From contig CATPCN010000327.1 in assembly GCA_955652855.1 (NCBI GenBank), forward strand, positions 1 to 11,201: a DNA stretch of 11,201 nucleotides. The letters run 5' to 3'. Position 1 is the first letter of the stretch. Each line of letters starts with the position of its first letter. Below, in pieces: positions 5,292 through 11,201 of the stretch. Position numbers and translations under genes: made by a program. This DNA comes from an uncultured Chthoniobacterales bacterium (GTDB lineage: Bacteria; Verrucomicrobiota; Verrucomicrobiae; Chthoniobacterales; UBA10450). The notes beneath the pieces were generated by a model. That model was not told where the DNA came from. It was given only the letters and a program-made list of their open reading frames with translations, and ran no database searches.

Positions 5292-7176
5292 CCTGATGGC
5301 GTCGAATGCACAACTGCGGTCAGTGGCTGGAATGACGAAAAATGGGAACGTCCTGCGAGTGGCGCTGAACATTTGCGCGTGGCTCGCCCTGCTCACATTG
5401 CCCACCCACAACGTCACCCCCGAAGCTGAACCGTCCTGGTGCGGCATCCTCAATTATGCCGAGGTTCATCATCTTCAGTTCGGAATCGACCTGATCTTTA
5501 ACTACGGACCTTTGGGTTTCCTCGCGCTTCATTCATTTTCTCAACAAACATGGTTTTGGATTGTGCTTTTCCAGGCAATTTCGCGCGCGGTTTATCTTCT
5601 CATGCTCAACGCCGTTCCGTTACCGAGCGCCAGAGGCTCGCGCCTGCCGCTTCTTTTAGCCGCGGTGATCCTTCCTCTATTCAACGTGGATGTATTCTAT
5701 CTGGCCTTTATGACGTTCGTGGGGATTCTTTTCTGCCAACCTCCGTCAAACCAGAACTGGAGGAAGATTCTAAAGTGGAGCGCGCTGGCTCTCGTCGCCG
5801 TCATCGCCCTTATCAAAGTCTCCTTCTTCTTCTATTCACTTCTCATCGTTTTTTGCATATCCGCTTGGCTGTTGGCCAACACCAGAGCAGCTGAAGCCGT
5901 GCGGATTATCAGTCTCTGGATCATCTGCCTGGCTGTCTCCTGGACGGTTCTGGCTCGGCAGCAACTGGCGAATTTTCCGAGGTGGCTTCGCGCAAGTTAC
6001 GAAGTGGCTCAATCGTATCAACTCTCCCAAAGTATCCAGCCGACTAAAAATGTTCTGTTCTACGGCATCCTGCTTTTAGTTCTCGTCATGGGAACGTTGA
6101 TTGCCGCGCTGCGGGCGCGACCGCGCAGCTTCCCTATCATTCTTTTGTTCGCGACGGGTACGTTTATGGCATGGAAGCAAGGCTTCACTCGCGCGGACGC
6201 TAATCACTTTCCGGCTTTCTTCTTGTTCAGCGGCATCATTATCGTCGCGCTTCCGCTGCTCCTTGGGTTGGATGGATGGAAATGGACCTGGTTCGTCGCT
6301 TGTCTTTGTCTCGGCTGGGGTTCGATGGGGAACTCAAAATTCCCTGGCCTGCGTTTCATTGAGAATGCGAGATTTCTTTGCAGTCATCATGAGCAACGAA
6401 AGGCCGACGCCCGCATTGCGGCAATGTACGATCTCCCCAACATGCGCCGCGAACTACAAAGTTCGAGCGTGGACGTAATTGGAACTTCGCAGGCCATCGC
6501 GATTATCAATCATTTCAATTACCGCCCTGCGCCTGTTTTCCAAACGTTCCTGGCAGGCAACGCCTGGCTGGCAAAGGCCAATGCTGACTTTTACTGCTCA
6601 GCGGCAGCGCCGCAGTACGTCATATATAAACAGCAGACCATCGATGAGCGTCTTGAGACGCTGGACTCGGCCCTCGTGGGTTTGATTCTATCCACGCGAT
6701 ACAAGCAGGTCATGGAGGAGAAGGGATACACTCTGCTGCACCGCACTTCGGCGGAGCATGCGCTTCCACAACTCGAGCTGACTCAATCCGGGACCGTCCA
6801 ACCCGGCGAGGAAATACCCATGGAAGGGGCGACGTGGTGCAAGATCGATATGCAGGAGATGGTCGCGGAGAAATTATGTCGTCTCTTTTATCAATCGGCA
6901 CGGATACGAGTCAGTCTCCGTACGGCCGATGGCGTCTACACAAGACGCTTCGTTCCGAGCATGGCGCGGACGGGCTTCCTGATTCCAGAGAAAGTCTTGT
7001 CCCTCGCCATAGAAGATAGCCGGGCAACGCGCACCTTTTACCGGCGACGAATTACGTTTTCCTTATACCGCACTGACGAAGTTGGTTCGCAATTGCCTGT
7101 CGAAGATCTGGAATCGAGCACGCAACTTGAGCCGGACGCGCAGACGGGAACTTCAAAACGACGAAAGCCATTGTAA
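5275..7176 (+). CDS. Polytopic membrane protein of unknown function, possibly GT-C-like
   Basis: A 633-aa protein with about nine or ten hydrophobic segments between residues 25 and 350 and a soluble C-terminal part (360-633). The first predicted external loop contains LNYAEVHHLQFGIDLIFNYGPLGF. The membrane region later has WKQGFTRADANHFPAFF, and the soluble part has RPAPVFQTFLAGNAWLAKANADFY, then APQYVIYKQQTIDERLETLD. An acidic first loop, the YGPLGF motif and this layout resemble uncharacterised GT-C-type membrane glycosyltransferases, but I cannot confirm a catalytic motif, so function is open. The start is uncertain: ATGs at 5275, 5296 and 5332 are all in frame, none with a good ribosome-binding site, and 5332 falls nearest the first membrane helix. 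It runs opposite to both neighbours, between the MBOAT remnant and the SGNH gene, where an envelope-glycan role would fit. Confidence 0.75.
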   Translation: MKTSANLMASNAQLRSVAGMTKNGNVLRVALNICAWLALLTLPTHNVTPEAEPSWCGILNYAEVHHLQFGIDLIFNYGPLGFLALHSFSQQTWFWIVLFQAISRAVYLLMLNAVPLPSARGSRLPLLLAAVILPLFNVDVFYLAFMTFVGILFCQPPSNQNWRKILKWSALALVAVIALIKVSFFFYSLLIVFCISAWLLANTRAAEAVRIISLWIICLAVSWTVLARQQLANFPRWLRASYEVAQSYQLSQSIQPTKNVLFYGILLLVLVMGTLIAALRARPRSFPIILLFATGTFMAWKQGFTRADANHFPAFFLFSGIIIVALPLLLGLDGWKWTWFVACLCLGWGSMGNSKFPGLRFIENARFLCSHHEQRKADARIAAMYDLPNMRRELQSSSVDVIGTSQAIAIINHFNYRPAPVFQTFLAGNAWLAKANADFYCSAAAPQYVIYKQQTIDERLETLDSALVGLILSTRYKQVMEEKGYTLLHRTSAEHALPQLELTQSGTVQPGEEIPMEGATWCKIDMQEMVAEKLCRLFYQSARIRVSLRTADGVYTRRFVPSMARTGFLIPEKVLSLAIEDSRATRTFYRRRITFSLYRTDEVGSQLPVEDLESSTQLEPDAQTGTSKRRKPL

Positions 7177-7200
7177 CCCAGCACTTGCGAATATCAGCGA

Positions 7201-7225
7201 TCTCCGTTCAGGAGAATAAATTTTT
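7201..7225 (+). terminator. Weak intrinsic terminator candidate
   Basis: TCTCC (7201-7205) and GGAGA (7211-7215) form a 5-bp stem around a GTTCA loop, followed by an A/T-rich run ending in five T (7221-7225). It lies 25 bp after the stop of the plus-strand membrane-protein gene and before the convergent SGNH stop. The stem is short and the T-run starts 6 nt late, so confidence is low. Confidence 0.3.
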
Positions 7226-8415
7226 CAATGTCGCTGAGTGGTCGTAATCCCCGATTTTTCGTGAAGTTTTTTGTCAATTAATGGCTGGATACGCGCGACT
7301 ACCTCCTGAGCTACCAGTTCAGCACCCCCATCTGTGTAATGAATGCGATCGTTTAAGTAAAGCGCCGCCGCGTCATTCGGAAATACGCCTGAGATATCGT
7401 AGAAAACAAACTCCTTTTCTGCCGCTCTTATCGCTTCAAAATAGGCGTTATCATATAAAACGCGTCGTCTCTCCTCCGGCGTTCGCTCTTTTGTCACGTC
7501 ATCAGCGGAAAACGTTCCTCGCGCTCTCACTCTAGCGGTCGGCTGGAGGAACAGTGCGAATTGCGCACCGCGAGCCCGTGCTATCCGGTCCATCAACGAG
7601 TAATGAATAATGCTGAGCCGAACGCGTTCGGGAACATTTTGCAGGAGATCTACGTCTTCGGGCGGCTTTATCTCGTGATTGAGCGCAGGCGGTTCCTTCC
7701 GTCCGGCCGCGAGCGCGTGAAACAAGTCAAATGTATGGGAAATCGAGCGCAGTTTATCCGCCCAATTCACGATGAAGACTTCGCCTCGTTCGGCGCGCCG
7801 CTGTAACGGAACCGCCTGCTCCCAGACCTGCGGTTGAAGAAATCCGAACTCGATGTCTGGAAAGTTCAAGGCATGGTCCGCATCGTTGAAGCCGCTTATC
7901 GCCACGACCAGATCGATTTTATGCGACGCCAGATAGCGATCCAACAGCACCATCTCCTGAAATGAGGCGTAGGCACGCTTACCAAGATTCACGACGTCCA
8001 CGCGCACACCCAACTTGTCGTTGATTATTCTCTCGACCAGCGAAGGGACTGTTGTGTCGTTGTTCGAAGAGCCCGTGCCAAACATCGTGCTGCCCCCAGT
8101 TACTGCGAGCCGGATCTGGGGATTCTCAACCACCAGCGGCGTCTTCGAATTCCCTTCGGCATCTGTCTCAATAAACGTCGGTTTCGCATGCAGCTTATAC
8201 GTTCGAAGTCGCGCATCGGGTGGGTGGACGTGGCCCAAATAGGGATGAAACTGATTTTCCACCACCTTCGGGCGAGGACGGTAACGATAGTTCGGCCGAA
8301 ACTTCTTGAGAATAGAGTATGAACTGATCTCAAGCAGAGCGATCAGTGTCACGTTAATGAAGACCAAAGCGGCGACACGAACTAGTTTCGTGCGCAGTGA
8401 GCGTTGATCTGTCAT
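7225..8415 (-). CDS. Membrane-anchored SGNH/GDSL hydrolase family protein
   Basis: A 396-aa protein with one N-terminal membrane segment (about residues 11-34), so the catalytic part should lie outside the inner membrane. SGNH blocks appear in order: GGST (107-110, nucleophile Ser109), VVNLG (oxyanion Gly145), SGFND (Asn177) and DRIH (Asp356, His359). All four block residues are present, with GGST in place of the classical GDSL, as is common in bacterial members. Related proteins act as O-acetylesterases or, next to MBOAT proteins, as acetyltransferases on exopolysaccharide or wall polymers. The ATG at 8415 is preceded by AGGG at short distance. It lies on the same strand as the broken MBOAT/carbamoyltransferase operon but is cut off from it by the 633-aa gene, suggesting a formerly continuous glycan-modification cluster. 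The substrate is unknown. Confidence 0.87.
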   Translation of the reverse strand: MTDQRSLRTKLVRVAALVFINVTLIALLEISSYSILKKFRPNYRYRPRPKVVENQFHPYLGHVHPPDARLRTYKLHAKPTFIETDAEGNSKTPLVVENPQIRLAVTGGSTMFGTGSSNNDTTVPSLVERIINDKLGVRVDVVNLGKRAYASFQEMVLLDRYLASHKIDLVVAISGFNDADHALNFPDIEFGFLQPQVWEQAVPLQRRAERGEVFIVNWADKLRSISHTFDLFHALAAGRKEPPALNHEIKPPEDVDLLQNVPERVRLSIIHYSLMDRIARARGAQFALFLQPTARVRARGTFSADDVTKERTPEERRRVLYDNAYFEAIRAAEKEFVFYDISGVFPNDAAALYLNDRIHYTDGGAELVAQEVVARIQPLIDKKLHEKSGITTTQRH

Positions 8416-8535
8416 TATGCCCTAGCCTCGAAGAGAGCCGCGATTCTATCCGCGACGGTGAACTCCTCAAGCACGTTTCAGTTGGCCCAACCGGAAGCAA
8501 TTGGACAACCGCAGGCGCATCGCGTTTCTTGCTCG

Positions 8536-10611
8536 ATGCTCAAGTCCACGCTTCTTCTTTTTGTCAGTTTTTGCTGCGCGATCACGTTGCGCGCGCAATC
8601 GGAACCGCAGAAATCTCCGCTCATCGGCACGACACCTCCGGTCGAAAAAAATCCGCAACCGATCGATCCGACAAACATGGATCCGTCAGTCAAACCGCAG
8701 AATGATTTTTTTATGTACGCCAGCGGCGGTTGGATTAAGCGCACAGAGATTCCGCCGGAGGAATCGCGTTGGGGCAGTTTCAATCAGCTGATCGAGAGAA
8801 ATAACGACGCGCTGCACGAGATCGCGGAGAAAGCATCGAAGCAACATGTCGATCCAAAGACAGCGCCGGAAGTGCAAAAGGTCGGCGATTACTACGCGAG
8901 CGGCATGGATGAAAAGAAAATCGACGCAGCGCGCACGCAACCGCTCGCCGATGAATTCAAAGGCATCGATGCAGTCAAAGATCGACATGATCTTTTGAAA
9001 GAGATCGCGCATCTGCACACGCTCGGCGTGGGCGTGTTTTTTGGGTTTGGCGCCGGGCAGGACGACAAGGACAGCACGCGCGAAATCGCGCATGTGGTTC
9101 AGGGCGGGCTCGGCATGCCGGACCGCGATTACTACACGAAGACGGACGACGCTTCAAAAAAATTGCGCGACCAATATGTCGAGCACATTACGAAAATGCT
9201 GACGCTCCTTGGCGAACCGGCAGCAAAAGCTTCCGACGAGGCAAAGAGGACTTTGACGTTTGAAACTTCTCTCGCGGTTCCAGCGCGCACCCGGGTGGAG
9301 CTGCGCGATCCGCAAAAAAATTACAACAAGATGACGCAAGCAGATCTGCAAAAGCTGACGCCAGATTGGGAGTGGGCCGATTATTTTAAGGAAATCAAGC
9401 TAGCTGCGCCCGGTGAAGTAGATGTGCATCAGCCGGAATTTTTTCAGGCGGCGAACACACTCTTTAAGACTGCCTCGCTCGACGACTGGAAGACTTATCT
9501 GCGCTGGCAACTCATCAACGCGACAGCCTCGACAATCTCGAACGATTTCGTGAACGAGAATTTTAATTTCAACGAAACCGTTTTGCGCGGCACAAAACAA
9601 ATTAAACCGCGCTGGAAACGTGTCGTCATTTCGACCGATTCGGCGCTGGGCGAAGCGCTCGGCAAACTGTACGTGGCCGATCATTTTCCTCCGGAAGCGA
9701 AGGCGCGTTCGCTTGAGTTGATCAATAACTTAAAAGCCGCGCTGGCTGATCGCATCAAAACGCTTGAGTGGATGGACGAGCCAACAAAACAAGAAGCGCT
9801 AAAGAAGCTCGCCGCCATTCAGGTCAAAATTGGGTACCCGGACAAATGGCGCGACTACTCGCAACTCAAGATCGACAAAGGACCGTTTGTTTTGAATGCG
9901 TTGCGCGCCGAAAACTTCGAAGTAAATCGCGACCTGAAGAAAATCGGCAAACCGGTCGATCGCACGGAATGGGGCATCACCACGCCGACGGTGAACGCAT
10001 ATTACAACCCCAGGATGAATGAAATTGTTTTTCCGGCCGGGATTTTGCAGCCTCCATTTTTCTACGCAAAAGCGGATGACGCAATCAACTACGGCGGGAT
10101 CGGCGCCGTTATCGGCCATGAGATGACGCACGGCTTCGACGATCAGGGCCGCCAATACGACGCCGTCGGAAATTTACGCGACTGGTGGTCGCCGGAATCG
10201 GCCGCGAAATTCAAGGAGCGTTCAACAGCGATTGTGAATCAGTATAACGAATACGAGCCGCTGCCTGGCGCACACGTAAACGGCGAACTGACCCAAGGCG
10301 AAAACATTGCCGATGTTGGGGGAGTGAAACTCGCCTACGCCGCGCTCCAGAAAGCGCTCGCCGACAAACCGCGCGAAAAGATCGACGGCTTTACGCCGGA
10401 GCAACGTTTCTTTCTCGCCTTTGCCGGGATCTGGCGATCGAAAATCCGAGATGAAGCACAAAAGCTGCGCTTGAACACCGATCCACATTCGCCGGGGCGC
10501 TTTCGCGTGGACGGCCCGCTTTCAAATCTCGCTGAATTTCAGAAGGCGTTTAACGTTCCAGATGGTTCGCCGATGGTCCGCGCCGCGGACAAGCGCGTGA
10601 ACATCTGGTGA
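8536..10611 (+). CDS. M13 family zinc metallopeptidase (neprilysin/PepO-like)
   Basis: A 691-aa endopeptidase from the ATG at 8536. That start gives a Sec signal peptide (MLKSTLLLFVSFCCAITLRA, cleavage before QSEPQ); the frame stays open upstream to 8404, but the extra 44 residues are not signal-like. The N-terminal M13 domain opens with the typical NDFFMYASGGWIKRTEIPPEESRWGSF. The catalytic domain has NAYYNP (487-492, substrate binding), HEMTH (528-532, two zinc His and the catalytic Glu) and ENIAD (Glu589 as third zinc ligand, Asp593), then GFDDQGRQYD and a C-terminal VDGPLSNLAEFQKAF segment, ending in NIW where many homologues end in a tryptophan. Length matches the family (about 670-700 aa). 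It should cleave peptides in the periplasm or outside the cell. It is divergent from the SGNH gene with a 120-bp gap and looks monocistronic. Confidence 0.96.
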   Translation: MLKSTLLLFVSFCCAITLRAQSEPQKSPLIGTTPPVEKNPQPIDPTNMDPSVKPQNDFFMYASGGWIKRTEIPPEESRWGSFNQLIERNNDALHEIAEKASKQHVDPKTAPEVQKVGDYYASGMDEKKIDAARTQPLADEFKGIDAVKDRHDLLKEIAHLHTLGVGVFFGFGAGQDDKDSTREIAHVVQGGLGMPDRDYYTKTDDASKKLRDQYVEHITKMLTLLGEPAAKASDEAKRTLTFETSLAVPARTRVELRDPQKNYNKMTQADLQKLTPDWEWADYFKEIKLAAPGEVDVHQPEFFQAANTLFKTASLDDWKTYLRWQLINATASTISNDFVNENFNFNETVLRGTKQIKPRWKRVVISTDSALGEALGKLYVADHFPPEAKARSLELINNLKAALADRIKTLEWMDEPTKQEALKKLAAIQVKIGYPDKWRDYSQLKIDKGPFVLNALRAENFEVNRDLKKIGKPVDRTEWGITTPTVNAYYNPRMNEIVFPAGILQPPFFYAKADDAINYGGIGAVIGHEMTHGFDDQGRQYDAVGNLRDWWSPESAAKFKERSTAIVNQYNEYEPLPGAHVNGELTQGENIADVGGVKLAYAALQKALADKPREKIDGFTPEQRFFLAFAGIWRSKIRDEAQKLRLNTDPHSPGRFRVDGPLSNLAEFQKAFNVPDGSPMVRAADKRVNIW

Positions 10612-10620
10612 CGCGACGCT

Positions 10621-10649
10621 AAGATCGACAATCACTCCGGCGCGATCTT
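10621..10649. terminator. Inverted repeat between convergent genes
   Basis: AAGATCG (10621-10627) and CGATCTT (10643-10649) form a 7-bp stem around a 15-nt loop. The M13 gene ends 9 bp to the left, and the TPR gene's stop lies inside the loop. The position suits a bidirectional transcription barrier, but no T-run follows on either strand, so it is not a classical intrinsic terminator. Confidence 0.3.
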
Positions 10650-10964
10650 GCCGCCCCATGAAAGAACCTTCGCTTTCGCGCCGGCAGCTTCCGCTTCTTT
10701 GATGTCGCCGTTGCGATTGTAAAAAAGAGACAAACTTGTCCAACCGATCTGATCGTTAGGCTTTAGTTCCACCGCTTTTTTTCCGGCTTCGATCGCGTCG
10801 GGAAAACGTCCGACCTTCATCAACGCCATCCCGAGCGCATGCCAGCCATCAAAGAATTTCGGATCCAGCTCCACACAGTGTCTGTACTTTTCGACCGCGG
10901 TTTCTAGCTCGCCGATCGCGAGATCGCCGTTCGCGTCGTCGAATATTTCTTCGATCGTCTGCAC
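10632..10964 (-). CDS. Short TPR-repeat protein
   Basis: From the GTG at 10964 the product is 110 aa and consists of about three tetratricopeptide repeats: IFDDANGDLAIGELETAVEKYR, FFDGWHALGMALMKVGRFPDAI, and GWTSLSLFYNRNGDIKEAEAAG. The W-LG-AL-..G-...AI pattern is clear. There is no signal peptide, so it should be a cytosolic scaffold for protein contacts. The start is debatable: an in-frame ATG at 11045 would add 27 low-complexity residues overlapping the isomerase gene by 52 nt. The GTG follows a GAAAGG about 13 nt upstream and yields a natural MQTIEEIFDDA beginning, so I prefer it. It starts 29 nt after the isomerase stop, probably in one operon. No partner can be named. Confidence 0.82.
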   Translation of the reverse strand: MQTIEEIFDDANGDLAIGELETAVEKYRHCVELDPKFFDGWHALGMALMKVGRFPDAIEAGKKAVELKPNDQIGWTSLSLFYNRNGDIKEAEAAGAKAKVLSWGGKIAPE

Positions 10965-10993
10965 AGAGTGCGCGAACCTTTCGCTGATCGCGC

Positions 10994-11201
10994 TTAGGTC
11001 GCGGCTAACTGAACACCGGCCGCGCGTCGACGATTCTGCAGCCATTCCAGAAAAACGATCTCGCGCTTCACGCGCGCGAAGCGTTCTTGAAAATCTGCCT
11101 TCCCCTTCGCAAATGCGGCTGCGTCTACCGGCTCGCGTTTTTGCAGGATGACGATGAGCCCGCCCTGCGGAGTCGGAACAAATTCGCTGACATCCCCCGG
11201 A
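10994..11201 (-). CDS. C-terminal end of a SurA/PrsA-type peptidyl-prolyl isomerase (partial)
   Basis: The last 68 codons of a gene running in from the right edge, ending with TAA at 10994-10996. The visible part reads PGDVSEFVPTPQGGLIVILQ, then KREPVD, a charged helix with KADFQERFARVKREIVFLEW, and a tail LQNRRRAAGVQLAAT. A product rule of this kind (GDVSEFV, then a LIVxLxKR strand, then a long helix ending in FxEWLxxRR) is what follows the parvulin domain in SurA/PpiD-like chaperones, where the C-terminal helix packs with the N-terminal chaperone domain. The parvulin domain itself is outside the window, so the family call rests on this tail alone. It likely assists folding of exported proteins and is upstream in the same operon as the TPR gene. 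Confidence 0.6.
   Translation of the reverse strand, partial: PGDVSEFVPTPQGGLIVILQKREPVDAAAFAKGKADFQERFARVKREIVFLEWLQNRRRAAGVQLAAT

Noticed and set aside
5094..5453. Minus-strand open frame of 119 codons across the junction region
   Set aside because: It overlaps the start of the 633-aa gene on the opposite strand, has no recognisable family or start signal, and does not supply the missing MBOAT sequence.
8481..8491. Small inverted repeat GTTGGCCCAAC in the SGNH/M13 gap
   Set aside because: With 5-bp arms and a 1-nt centre it is within chance expectation, and I could not pair it with a convincing promoter.
8404..8535. N-terminal extension of the M13 peptidase
   Set aside because: The extra 44 residues begin at a non-ATG codon, overlap the divergent SGNH start, and precede a textbook signal peptide starting at 8536.

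Overview
The window looks like chromosomal DNA of a free-living, Gram-negative-type bacterium. Moderate GC, dense genes in several short transcription units, Sec signal peptides, an M13 metallopeptidase, a TraB/GumN protein and a SurA/PrsA-type isomerase tail next to a short TPR protein would fit a soil verrucomicrobium (Chthoniobacterales/Spartobacteria type). That placement is inferred from protein style only. I see no tRNA, rRNA, CRISPR array, integrase or transposase.

Layout. Positions 232-681 (-) encode a small secreted DUF4440/NTF2-like protein. It is separated by a hairpin-rich divergent gap (682-950) from a secreted TraB/GumN protein at 951-1829 (+). Then comes a tight minus-strand operon, read right to left: a 5'-truncated MBOAT O-acyltransferase remnant (4378-4884), a complete O-carbamoyltransferase of the NodU/CmcH/TobZ/SxtI type (2539-4374, GTG start), an SxtJ-family membrane protein (2095-2529) and a small DUF5989 membrane protein (1889-2092). 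Gaps between these are 3, 9 and 2 nt. A region of about 390 bp (4885-5274) holds no confident gene, but has a good sigma70-like promoter for that operon, a direct repeat, a hairpin and two doubtful short ORFs. A plus-strand polytopic membrane protein of unknown function follows (5275-7176), then a minus-strand membrane-anchored SGNH hydrolase (7225-8415), a divergent M13 metallopeptidase (8536-10611, +), a TPR protein (10632-10964, -) and the C-terminal end of a peptidyl-prolyl isomerase that runs off the right edge.

How the genes fit together. Carbamoyltransferase, SxtJ and DUF5989 form a recurring trio, named after saxitoxin-cluster genes but found well beyond toxin producers. MBOAT and SGNH proteins usually pair to O-acylate surface or periplasmic glycans. 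The most economical reading is a surface-glycan modification locus (SGNH - MBOAT - carbamoyltransferase - SxtJ - DUF5989, all on the minus strand) that was broken: the first two thirds of the MBOAT gene are missing, and an oppositely oriented membrane-protein gene now lies between the SGNH gene and the MBOAT stump. The carbamoyltransferase keeps all its recognisable catalytic motifs, so carbamoylation may persist although acylation from this locus is lost. The substrate cannot be read from the sequence.
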